Below are positions 24,962 through 33,074 of a stretch of DNA of 50,776 nucleotides, in pieces; position 1 is the first letter of the stretch, and every line of letters begins with the position of its first letter. The DNA lies in the NCBI GenBank assembly GCA_945862215.1, contig CAMAXY010000015.1:1-50776 (forward strand), written 5' to 3'. Below the pieces are notes generated by a model that worked only from the letters and a program-made list of their open reading frames with translations, did not search any database and was not told the DNA's origin. A program made the position numbers and the translations under genes. The stretch is from Singulisphaera sp. GP187. Lineage in GTDB: Bacteria; Planctomycetota; Phycisphaerae; Phycisphaerales; SM1A02.

Positions 24962-27503
24962 CCGAACGATTCTTGTCGGAGTGTCTGTCGCTCTTGCGTC
25001 GACGCTTGTGGTCACGATCAGTTGCGCATTCACCACCGCACTGACGAATATTGAATCGCGCATGGGCACATTGATCGGCGAGGCCGATGCGAGAGTCGTT
25101 CACCAACATGGAGCAGAATTTGATGCGAGCGAATTTGAACTTGTTCGCACCCTTCCAAACATCGTCGCTGCAGCTGGAAGATTAAATGGATCGATTTCGG
25201 TTCGTCGCGCGGATGGCGCCGTTGATTCGCAGGGACGGGAATTGCACGCAACTCTGCAATGCAAAGGGACCGATCTCGCAGAAGACCGCGCATTCGATCA
25301 AGTGAAGTACACCGTGGGGCGTGCGCCTGAATCTGAAAGCGAAATCGGTATCGATCCCCTTGCGGCTGGCTTGTTGAATGCCCAGCCTGGGACAGTCTTG
25401 TCTGTCATTCACTTTGGAGATCCTGTCCAATTGACGGTGACTGGAGTGCTTGAACGACCCACGCTTGGTGCGCTTCAAAGACCGAAGGGTCATCTCTCTC
25501 GTCGGGTTCTCGCCGCAGTGAATGATCGAGATGGTGATGTATCGATCATTTCGATTGTGCTTCAGAAAGGTGTGGACACAAATGAGTGGGTAAAAGCGAA
25601 TGCAGCAAAGATCGCATTGCCCCTGCGATTAGAAAATATCGAACTTGCTAAGAGCGGGCTCGATCGACCCACACGCGGAAGTGAGATCGCTCTTGCAGTT
25701 GCGACCATGCTTGGTTTTCTCTGTTGCTCGTTCATCGTTGCGACTGCGATGACCACTGCAATCGGCGAGCAACAGCGAATGTTTGCGATGGCGCGTTGCA
25801 TTGGAGCGTCGCGTTCACAACTCTTTTGCGGACAATTATTCGCAGGTGCTGCACTGTGTCTGATTGCTGGCACCGCGGGAGTACCGCTGGGAATTGCAAC
25901 GATTTGGATTGCAACTGAGTATTACCGCGAAATGTTGCCTGCTGGACTTTCGGTGTCGTGGACTGGGATCGTTCTGGCGATTATCGGTTCGACTGCTGCA
26001 GGAATCATTGGCGCGATGTGGCCAGCATGGAAGGCTTCGCGCGTTTCTGTACTTCGGGCGCTTGGAACACAAGTGAGTGCTGCATCCGTCAGAGGTATTT
26101 GGATTGCGGGCGTGTGTGGAATGGGATGCATTGCAATTCAACTTTCGATGCTCACGATCTCAGATCAAGAGTCGCGATTCTGGGGATATATTTTGGGAGG
26201 GCTGCCGTTATTGCACATTGCGTTTTTCGTGCTCTCGGTTCCAACTCTGTGGATCGTCGGTCGAATACTTTCTCCATGGTTGGAAAGTTTTCTACGCATT
26301 CCCAAAGGACTCTTATCAGGGTCACTTGCCGCAAATCCTTGGAGATTTGGACTTGTCGCTGGTGCGCTGATGGTTGGCGTTTCGGTGCTCGTGAGCACTT
26401 GGACAAATGGCAATGCGATACTGAGTGACATCAGCGAACGCATTCGATTTGGTGATGCGTTTGTTTTTAAGTCAACTGGATTTTCTTCTGCGGAAACGAA
26501 TCGATTACGAACGCTTCCAGGAGTGACTTCCGCTGCTGCCGTTGGATATCTCCCGCTCAAAATCATTGGCCAGCAAGTTCTTGGATTGGATGGACTCTCG
26601 ACACCGAATGTGGTTTGTATCGGATTTGACTCGGAGCCGTTTCTTCAAATGAATCGATTGGAATGGATCAAAGGAGATCCAATTTATGCAGCGAAGCGAC
26701 TGCGTGACGGCAATGCGATTCTCGTCGCTGAAGAATTTTTGACTGCGCGCGGTATTGGACCGGGAACGTGGCTCGAACTCGGAAGCGAATCAGATCATCA
26801 TCCATTTGAAGTCGTAGGAGTCGTTGGCGCAGCGGGTTTGGATGTCGCAACACAATTCTTCGGAATTCAAAGCATGTATATGGAGCACGCAGTCAGTTGC
26901 GTCTTTATGGATTTCAGCGGAGTCTCGAAAAATTTTGGCACGCGCGAAGCATTCCTCGTACAGATGGGAATAACAGAAGAAGCGACGACAGCTGACGAAG
27001 AAAAACTTGCGACTGCTGTCGAAAGCACCACACCAGGCGCAGTCTTTGCCAGCGGTCGAGCGATACGAAAGGAGATTCTTCGTATCGGCGCAATCATGCT
27101 GACTGTCAGCACATTCGTTGCACTTGGTGCGATGGCGCTGGCATCATTGGCTGCCGGCGGAGTGATCGCGGCAGGAATTGCAACTCGATCCTTCGAATTG
27201 GGAGTTCTCGAAGCTGTCGGAGCGAGTCGTGGCTTGGTCAGCAGACTGATCTTGACTGAATCATTGCTCATCGGAGTTACTGCGGGAATAACTGGCAGTG
27301 CCTTTGGGATTTACTTGGCGTGGATGGGTACTCGGTGCTATCGAGATATGGCTGGTCTTGAACTGTCGTTTAAAATCCCCGTCGGCGTTGTTGTTGGAGG
27401 GTTTATTGCTGCTTCAGTTGCAGCCATTCTCGCTGCAGCTCCAGCAGTTCGCAGTTTGACTCGGCGATCTCCTCGAGAACTTCTTGGCGGACCAAAGGGC
27501 TAG
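24903..27503 (+). CDS. FtsX-like (MacB-type) ABC permease, large
   Basis: I place the start at ATG 24903, giving 866 residues; a start 30 bases upstream is also in frame. TM1 lies near 22-45 and is followed by a MacB-type periplasmic domain. A TM cluster comes at about 260-390 (with GEQQRMFAMARCIGASRSQL, the FtsX motif), then TMs near 395-490, a second periplasmic domain (about 500-715) and a final TM cluster with a second FtsX motif (FELGVLEAVGASRGLVSRL, about 755-775). Two FtsX domains in one chain resemble LolC/E-like duplicated permeases. It overlaps the ATPase gene by 59 bases, so the two are coupled. No membrane-fusion partner is next to it. Confidence 0.9.
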   Translation: MDSIPPSWHIARLSLLGRPSRTILVGVSVALASTLVVTISCAFTTALTNIESRMGTLIGEADARVVHQHGAEFDASEFELVRTLPNIVAAAGRLNGSISVRRADGAVDSQGRELHATLQCKGTDLAEDRAFDQVKYTVGRAPESESEIGIDPLAAGLLNAQPGTVLSVIHFGDPVQLTVTGVLERPTLGALQRPKGHLSRRVLAAVNDRDGDVSIISIVLQKGVDTNEWVKANAAKIALPLRLENIELAKSGLDRPTRGSEIALAVATMLGFLCCSFIVATAMTTAIGEQQRMFAMARCIGASRSQLFCGQLFAGAALCLIAGTAGVPLGIATIWIATEYYREMLPAGLSVSWTGIVLAIIGSTAAGIIGAMWPAWKASRVSVLRALGTQVSAASVRGIWIAGVCGMGCIAIQLSMLTISDQESRFWGYILGGLPLLHIAFFVLSVPTLWIVGRILSPWLESFLRIPKGLLSGSLAANPWRFGLVAGALMVGVSVLVSTWTNGNAILSDISERIRFGDAFVFKSTGFSSAETNRLRTLPGVTSAAAVGYLPLKIIGQQVLGLDGLSTPNVVCIGFDSEPFLQMNRLEWIKGDPIYAAKRLRDGNAILVAEEFLTARGIGPGTWLELGSESDHHPFEVVGVVGAAGLDVATQFFGIQSMYMEHAVSCVFMDFSGVSKNFGTREAFLVQMGITEEATTADEEKLATAVESTTPGAVFASGRAIRKEILRIGAIMLTVSTFVALGAMALASLAAGGVIAAGIATRSFELGVLEAVGASRGLVSRLILTESLLIGVTAGITGSAFGIYLAWMGTRCYRDMAGLELSFKIPVGVVVGGFIAASVAAILAAAPAVRSLTRRSPRELLGGPKG

Positions 27504-27536
27504 GCTTTCACCACGAGGACAACGCGAAGATCTTCT

Positions 27537-29627
27537 ATGCATATTCCCTTCCGATTACACTCTCCATACGAACCTGCCGGTGATCAACCGCGGGCAATCG
27601 CGCAACTCTGCGAAGGGCTGCGTGATGGACGACGATTTCAAACTCTGATGGGTGCGACAGGAACTGGAAAAACTTTTACGATGGCGAATGTCATCGCACA
27701 AACTCAGCGACCTGCGTTGATCATGAGTCATAACAAGACACTTGCTGCTCAGCTGTATGAAGAAATCAAAGCACTCTTTCCCGATAATGCTGTCTCGTAT
27801 TTCGTCTCGTACTACGACTATTATCAACCAGAGGCATACATACCTCAGCGGGATATTTTTATAGAGAAAGATGCTTCGCGAAATGCTGATCTCGACCGTC
27901 TGCGATTAGCTGCAACGAGTCAGTTGCTGCATCGATCCGACACGATTGTCATCGCAAGCGTTTCGTGTATTTATGGATTAGGTTCTCCAGAGGAATATGC
28001 CAATAAGACCACGCTCGTCACACGCGGAGAGCCGACGGATCGCCGCGGATTTCTGATGTCTTTGTATGCGATGCAATATCGTCGCAACGATGTCGCGCCA
28101 GAGCGAGGTTGCTATCGCGTGCGAGGTGAGTGCATTGAAGTCTGGCCGGCGTATGAAAAGTATGCAATTCGATTTGAATTCTTTGGAGATGTTGTTGAGA
28201 GGATTGAACGCTTTGATTCCCTCACGGGGGAAATTCTTGGCACCGATGATCGCGTTTTCGTCTTTCCAGCTGTGCATTACATGATGCCAGAAGATCAGAT
28301 GGTTCGAGCCGTGGCTTCTATTCGCACAGAAATGAACGAGCAAGTCTTGGCACTGCAATCTGCGGGGAAATTGCTCGAGGCACAGCGACTACTTGGTCGA
28401 ACAAGGTGGGATCTTGAGATGCTCACCGAGACTGGTGTCTGCCCTGGAATTGAAAATTATTCTCGGCACATGGAAGGTCGTGCTGCAGGATCACGAAGTT
28501 TCTGCTTACTGGACTATTTCAGACGGATCCCTGGCCGCACGCCTGATGATTGGTTGATCTTCGTCGACGAAAGTCATGTTGCAGTCCCGCAGATTCGCGG
28601 GATGTACTTCGGCGACAGACGGCGCAAAGAAACATTGATCGAGCATGGTTTTCGATTGCCAAGCGCACTTGATAATCGACCGCTGACATTTGCAGAATGG
28701 GAAGGGATTATTCCTCAGTGCATCTTCGTCAGCGCGACTCCAGCACCATTTGAATTGGAGAAGTCTGCCGGAATTATTGCAGAACAGATCATTCGCCCGA
28801 CGGGGCTAGTCGATCCGCCAGTTGAAGTTCGCAGCGCACGTGGTCAGATCCCAGATCTTCTAGAGCAAATCCGCCCGATTGCGCTGAATAAGCAACGAGT
28901 ACTCGTGACAGCTTTAACCAAAAGACTTTGCGAAGAATTGACCAACTTTATGCATGAACAAGGCGTTCGTGTTCGATATTTGCACAGTGATATTGAAACT
29001 CTTGAACGGCTCGAAATCTTGCGTGATCTGCGCGAAGGACTCTTTGACGTCTTGGTTGGAGTGAATCTTTTGCGCGAAGGACTTGACCTTCCTGAAGTTG
29101 CGCTCGTTGCAATCCTGGATGCAGATCGCCAAGGTTTTCTGCGCAGTGAATCGAGTCTCATTCAGACGATGGGCCGAGCTGCACGAAATGCAGATTCTCG
29201 TTGCATTCTTTATGCGGACAAGATGACACCTGAAATGCAACGAGCAATCGACGAAGTGAATCGCCGCCGCGAGAAGCAATTGGCGCACAATGCAGCAAAC
29301 GCTATTACGCCTCGCACGATCATCAAGGAGAATCGACGTGCGCTCGAAGATCAAGTTGCATCCGATCGCCGCAGCAATTCCAAACGATCTCCACCACGAG
29401 AAATTCCACGCGAACAACTTGCTGATGAACTCGAAACGGAAATGCTCGAAGCCGCTACTGAATTGCAATTTGAGCGTGCGGCAAAGTTGCGTGATGAACT
29501 TGCGCGTGTTCGTGCGTTGACTCAGAGTTTGATCGAGGTGAGCGATGATTCACCAGACGAAGCGCCGAAAAGATCAGTTCCACCTGGATCACCAGGATCG
29601 AAAGCGCGACGGGGAAAAAGGAAGTGA
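27537..29627 (+). CDS. uvrB: Excinuclease ABC subunit B (UvrB)
   Basis: This 696-residue protein is a full-length UvrB. It has the N-terminal PYEPAGDQPRAIAQL, Walker A GATGTGKT, the beta-hairpin YYDYYQPEAYIP, DEXH-type FVDESHVA, the helicase motif LVGVNLLREGLDLPEVALV, and QTMGRAARN. A C-terminal UVR motif follows (ELETEMLEAATELQFERAAK). UvrB verifies damage delivered by UvrA and recruits UvrC in nucleotide excision repair. It starts 33 bases after the FtsX permease gene and may be cotranscribed. A basic, Pro/Ser-rich tail (about 665-696) extends past the UVR motif. No uvrA or uvrC is in the window. Confidence 0.97.
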   Translation: MHIPFRLHSPYEPAGDQPRAIAQLCEGLRDGRRFQTLMGATGTGKTFTMANVIAQTQRPALIMSHNKTLAAQLYEEIKALFPDNAVSYFVSYYDYYQPEAYIPQRDIFIEKDASRNADLDRLRLAATSQLLHRSDTIVIASVSCIYGLGSPEEYANKTTLVTRGEPTDRRGFLMSLYAMQYRRNDVAPERGCYRVRGECIEVWPAYEKYAIRFEFFGDVVERIERFDSLTGEILGTDDRVFVFPAVHYMMPEDQMVRAVASIRTEMNEQVLALQSAGKLLEAQRLLGRTRWDLEMLTETGVCPGIENYSRHMEGRAAGSRSFCLLDYFRRIPGRTPDDWLIFVDESHVAVPQIRGMYFGDRRRKETLIEHGFRLPSALDNRPLTFAEWEGIIPQCIFVSATPAPFELEKSAGIIAEQIIRPTGLVDPPVEVRSARGQIPDLLEQIRPIALNKQRVLVTALTKRLCEELTNFMHEQGVRVRYLHSDIETLERLEILRDLREGLFDVLVGVNLLREGLDLPEVALVAILDADRQGFLRSESSLIQTMGRAARNADSRCILYADKMTPEMQRAIDEVNRRREKQLAHNAANAITPRTIIKENRRALEDQVASDRRSNSKRSPPREIPREQLADELETEMLEAATELQFERAAKLRDELARVRALTQSLIEVSDDSPDEAPKRSVPPGSPGSKARRGKRK

Positions 29628-29728
29628 TGTCGCCTTCAATTTTTGTTCCCCGCTGATTCTTTAAACACTGAGCGTCTCCTCGTTTCCACCGCTGTTTTAG
29701 TAGCTGTTTCAGCCTCGCATCTATTTGT

Positions 29729-29866
29729 GTGCCCAGCCGTTGGAAAGTTCTCTCGGGCGAGTTCCGCAGGCGGCCGACTGAATTTGCGCTCGAACATCGA
29801 ACCACCGGATCGTGTCGGTCGCCGAGGACTGTTTGAGCCCCGAGAGGACTTTTCACTGCTGCCCAC
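29729..29866. repeat. Long imperfect inverted repeat, copy 1
   Basis: The left arm (29729-29775) and right arm (about 29815-29866) pair through several helices. GGCGGCC with GGTCGCC closes the apical loop. GAAAGTTCTCTCGGG pairs with CCCGAGAGGACTTTT over 15 positions with two G·U pairs. An outer part joins GTG...CAG..CG to CG.CTG...CAC with a few mismatches. The 47-base left arm is identical in copy 2, while the apical loop sequence differs. It may be an RNA structural element or a MITE-like unit; nothing shows it is transcribed. Confidence 0.65.
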
Positions 29867-29939
29867 TTATGCATGGGCTCAAATGTGGTTCGTACAGAAT
29901 TTGGCAGCGGACTGATTTGCCCCCGGACTCAAACATGCT

Positions 29940-29960
29940 GCGCGCTGAAATCCAGCGCGC
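29940..29960. repeat. Perfect 8-bp hairpin in the non-coding gap
   Basis: GCGCGCTG (29940-29947) and CAGCGCGC (29953-29960) enclose AAATC. The right arm, as part of GCGCGCC, could alternatively pair with GGCGCGC at 29966-29972, so two exclusive structures are possible. There is no T-run, so it is not an ordinary terminator. Confidence 0.6.
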
Positions 29961-30098
29961 CCTCCGGCGCGCGCCAAGACAACTGCGCAGACTTGCTCGG
30001 CTTGCAAACTCGCCGGGGTTCAAATCATTCCGCTGCCCACGTTGGCGAATCAAATTCTCGCTCGAACGTTTTTCAGATTCCGTCGCGCATCCGTTTGC

Positions 30099-30235
30099 GT
30101 GCCCAGCCGTTGGAAAGTTCTCTCGGGCGAGTTCCGCAGGCGGCCAACGGGACTTGCAATAAAATTTCGTAAATCAGATCGTGTCGGTCGCCGAGGACTG
30201 TTTGAGCCCGGCGGGATCTTTTCACGGCTGCTCAC
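30099..30235. repeat. Long imperfect inverted repeat, copy 2
   Basis: This is the second copy of the hairpin block, 370 bp after copy 1. The outer helix is better here: CAGCCGTTGGAAAG pairs with CTTTTCACGGCTG with one bulged base. The middle helix is weaker than in copy 1 and relies on G·U pairs, one mismatch and one bulge. The GGCGGCC/GGTCGCC inner helix is kept. The apical loop is AT-rich and unrelated in sequence to the GC-richer loop of copy 1. Confidence 0.65.
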
Positions 30236-30280
30236 TTATGAATTCCGTGGCTGTTTCCGTCGCTATATCCGTCGCTCAAT

Positions 30281-30907
30281 TCAGCGATAACGCGAAACTG
30301 CATTCAGAATTGTTCGCCGAACATTCTCTGAATCGCGAATCACAGACCACTCCAAATTGTGATCGACATGAACGCGAGGATGCTCTCGCCGACCCTCTTG
30401 CTTCTTTGGGCTCGGCGTTGATTCTTCGAACTGTTGAGTCTGCTTCACTCGACGCGCGCGACGAATCCTGCGCGAAGGACCAGACAAAATTGCGAGCGAA
30501 CCTGTGTTAACCATCCGCTCAGGCCAACGGTACGGCTGACCAATACCTGCAACTTCGCCCAACAAACATTCGTGAATTTCTGGTATCGCTCCGTGGCGCA
30601 CCACGATTCTTCGGTCAGTCAATATATAGAGTCGCAAAATCCAATCGATCGTCTGCCATGCTGCGCGTGCGATAAGAATTGCAACCGACGCAAGAATTGC
30701 TCCACGAAAATCCCACGGGATCGATGGATCGAGCGACGCAAGTATGAGTAGCGCTCCTGCGACTGCGGCCGCAGGTAACGCACGCATACTCGTCGAAACA
30801 ATAAACCATGCGCTCGGTCGAATCATCAGCAAAACAGTTTCATCATCGCGAATCAATCCCGCGAACTCCCGAACTTCCTCGGCGTCGCTGGCGATGGCGG
30901 GGCTCAC
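30281..30907 (-). CDS. Membrane protein with bacterial PH-like domain
   Basis: This 208-residue protein has two adjacent TM helices (about 45-62 and 67-88) and then LYILTDRRIVVRHGAIPEI, the hallmark strand of the bacterial PH (DUF304/YdbS-like) domain, running to about residue 145. The C-terminal third is charged and probably flexible. The family is usually peripheral to membrane stress or sorting systems, but no biochemical role is established for this type. It starts with GTG inside a GTGA overlap with hpt (30904-30907) and is last in the gatB-hpt operon, facing the repeat-bearing gap. Confidence 0.7.
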   Translation of the reverse strand: MSPAIASDAEEVREFAGLIRDDETVLLMIRPSAWFIVSTSMRALPAAAVAGALLILASLDPSIPWDFRGAILASVAILIARAAWQTIDWILRLYILTDRRIVVRHGAIPEIHECLLGEVAGIGQPYRWPERMVNTGSLAILSGPSRRIRRARRVKQTQQFEESTPSPKKQEGRREHPRVHVDHNLEWSVIRDSENVRRTILNAVSRYR

Positions 30908-31488
30908 CGCGGTGATCTCTCACGAATTCCATCCTCGCCGAGCACGCCCACGAATGGCATATTGCGAAATTCATCGTTGAAATCCAATCCATAGCCAACA
31001 ACAAAAACATCAGGGATGTCGAATCCAACCATCTCGCATTTCGTGGACATCGCTTGTTCGCGCTGCTTTCTCAATAACACACAGGCGCGTAGCGATGCAA
31101 CGCCGAGCAAACTCAATTCGGTTCGGAGCAATCGAAGAGTTCCGCCAGAATCCAGTACCTCATCAACGATGACCACATGCTTGCCAGCAAGATTCTTTGG
31201 CAGCGCAGACGAAAGAACTGCTCCCTGACTGGTCGTCGATGCGCCATAGGAAGTGACGCTGACCATCGAAATCGCCACGCGCGTTGGAATTGCACGCATT
31301 AAATCTGCTGCGAAGACAACTGCGCCAGTCAAGACCGCGACCAACACGACATCCTTTCCATCCGCGAATTCAAGGGAAAGTTCTTGGCCAAGTTCGCGCA
31401 CACGACGTGCGATCGAAGCTTCATCGATAAGCACCTGCTCGATACCTTGATCACGCCAATATGTGGGAACGAGTGGAGAAGTGTTCAC
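30904..31488 (-). CDS. hpt: Hypoxanthine phosphoribosyltransferase
   Basis: This 194-residue protein has the type I PRTase architecture: VLVAVLTGAVVFAADLMRAI, SMVSVTSYGASTTSQG (flexible loop with the SY pair), the PRPP-binding VVIVDEVLDSGGTLRLL, and C-terminal DVFVVGYGLDFNDEFRNMP, which is diagnostic of HPRT. It salvages hypoxanthine and/or guanine to IMP/GMP. The start is GTG in a GTGA overlap with gatB (31485-31488), and the stop overlaps the PH-domain gene. In many bacteria hpt neighbours tilS and ftsH; neither is here. Confidence 0.94.
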   Translation of the reverse strand: MNTSPLVPTYWRDQGIEQVLIDEASIARRVRELGQELSLEFADGKDVVLVAVLTGAVVFAADLMRAIPTRVAISMVSVTSYGASTTSQGAVLSSALPKNLAGKHVVIVDEVLDSGGTLRLLRTELSLLGVASLRACVLLRKQREQAMSTKCEMVGFDIPDVFVVGYGLDFNDEFRNMPFVGVLGEDGIRERSPR

Positions 31489-33005
31489 GCCTCACTCCCG
31501 ATTCTTTTCATGATCATCGCTTGCGCGGCTTTCCCGTCGACCGATCCTCCCGCTTGCTTCACAACTGCACCAACAATGCGTCCAATTGCCGCCATTTTCC
31601 CAGCGCGAACATCATCAGCTGCCTGCTTGTTCGCAGCAATCGCCGCGTCAACCCATGACTCCAATTGTCCTTGGTCGTTGCTAACAATCAGACTTGCGCG
31701 TGCCGCAAGTTCTTGCGCTGAATCAGAAGATTCGCAGGCGAGTCCAAAAAGTTGTTCAGCTCCCTGTGCAGAAATCGAACCCGCTTCGCGCATCGCGATG
31801 ATGTCTGCGATTTGCCGAGGGGTGATACCCAGATCTGCGATTGCGATCGAAAGTTCGTTCGCTCGGCGCGCTCCAGCATTCAAAACAATCTTTGCGACGA
31901 GAATTGATGACGCTGCGCCACCTGCCGCATCCACTGCGGCATCGAAGAAAACGCAAAGCGAAGGAAGGTCCATCAATTGCCGAAGATCTTTTTCGCCAAT
32001 TCCTGCGGCGATATATCGAGATCGCCTCGTTGATGGAAGCTCCTTCATCTCAGCACGGACTTTCGCAAGCCACTGCGCATCGACTTCAACTGGAACAAGA
32101 TCAGGATCTGGGAAATATCGATAATCGTGCGCGTCTTCTTTTTCACGCTGAAGGATGGTGACATTGGCAACATCATCCCATCCACGCGTGGACTTCATGC
32201 CACGCCCCTGCTCTCGACCAGTTTCGATCCACTCCTTCGTTTGACGTTCGACTTCGTGATCGATCGCACCGCGAACTGCTCGAAACGAATTGAGATTCTT
32301 AATCTCATTGATTGGCGTGCGCACTTCGCGACCATCTGAAAGTGTCAGCGCAAGATTGACATTTGGTTCGAAGCGCATATGCCCCTTCTGCATGATCCCT
32401 TCGGTCACTCCAAGAAATCTGCAAAGATTGCGTAATTCCTGCGCAAATGCCACAACGTCTTCGGATGTCGAAAAGTCTGGCTCGGTCACAATCTCGAGCA
32501 GCGGAGTTCCCGCACGATTCAGATCGACAAGCGATCCATCAAATGGAATGCCGCCTGGAAGTTCGTGCCCGAGTTTTCCAGTGTCTTCTTCAAGATGTGC
32601 GCGCACAATTCCAATTCTCTTCGACGACCCATCAGGCAAAGTCAGATCGAACCAACCCTTCGCGCAGAGCGGCATGTCGTACTGACTGATTTGATAACCC
32701 TTGGGCAAGTCGGGATAAAAATAATTCTTCCGATCCCACTTCGATTGGGATGCGATGGTGCAATTCAAGGCAAGTCCGACCATCATCGACATTTCGATTG
32801 CACGCCGATTCATAACAGGAAGCGTTCCAGGAAGTGCCGCAACAATGGGATCCACCAAGGTGTTTGGCTCGGCCGAGAAAAAATCTGGATGCGCTACATT
32901 TGCTGCACGAGTGAACATCTTTGATCTCGTCGCCAATTCGACATGGATTTCCAAGCCAACAATCAGTCTGGAGTTCGAAATGCTTGGTCGAGTCGATTCG
33001 GTCAT
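31485..33005 (-). CDS. gatB: Asp-tRNA(Asn)/Glu-tRNA(Gln) amidotransferase subunit B
   Basis: The protein is a full-length GatB of 506 residues from ATG 33005. It has LIVGLEIHVELATRSKMF, the kinase-like KWDRKNYFYPDLPKGYQISQYD, RAGTPLLEIVTEPD, RFEPNVNLAL and EIKNLNSF, then a helical and YqeY-like tail. GatB activates Glu or Asp on misacylated tRNA for transamidation with ammonia from GatA. gatA and gatC are not in the window, so the complex is encoded at dispersed loci. A GTG at 33044 with an AGAGG 9 bases upstream is an alternative start; I prefer 33005 because the family core begins soon after. Divergent from the secreted cyclophilin gene. Confidence 0.93.
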   Translation of the reverse strand: MTESTRPSISNSRLIVGLEIHVELATRSKMFTRAANVAHPDFFSAEPNTLVDPIVAALPGTLPVMNRRAIEMSMMVGLALNCTIASQSKWDRKNYFYPDLPKGYQISQYDMPLCAKGWFDLTLPDGSSKRIGIVRAHLEEDTGKLGHELPGGIPFDGSLVDLNRAGTPLLEIVTEPDFSTSEDVVAFAQELRNLCRFLGVTEGIMQKGHMRFEPNVNLALTLSDGREVRTPINEIKNLNSFRAVRGAIDHEVERQTKEWIETGREQGRGMKSTRGWDDVANVTILQREKEDAHDYRYFPDPDLVPVEVDAQWLAKVRAEMKELPSTRRSRYIAAGIGEKDLRQLMDLPSLCVFFDAAVDAAGGAASSILVAKIVLNAGARRANELSIAIADLGITPRQIADIIAMREAGSISAQGAEQLFGLACESSDSAQELAARASLIVSNDQGQLESWVDAAIAANKQAADDVRAGKMAAIGRIVGAVVKQAGGSVDGKAAQAMIMKRIGSEA

Positions 33006-33074
33006 AATTGAATCATACGAATTGGCGATGAGATTTGAAGGCACTTCAAGTCGCCTCTGTGATAGCGTGTTGTT

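Larger units (their letters stand above)
29628..30280. other. Non-coding region with repeated and hairpin-forming sequence
   Basis: This roughly 650-bp gap lies between the 3' ends of the converging uvrB and PH-domain genes, so it is not a promoter region for either. Open frames across it change strand and frame between the repeat copies and look like shadows. It holds two diverged copies of a block of about 137 bp (29729-29866, 30099-30235). Between them is a GC-rich stretch with another perfect hairpin (29940-29960) and a palindrome, GGCGCGCGCC (29966-29975). I found no match by eye to RNase P RNA, tmRNA or SRP RNA. Confidence 0.7.

Noticed and set aside
29455-30235. Several open frames across the repeat region, such as 29455-29874 and 30050-30235 on the minus strand
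   Set aside because: Similar peptides appear only because the DNA is repeated. Frames shift between copies, and none has a convincing start or domain.
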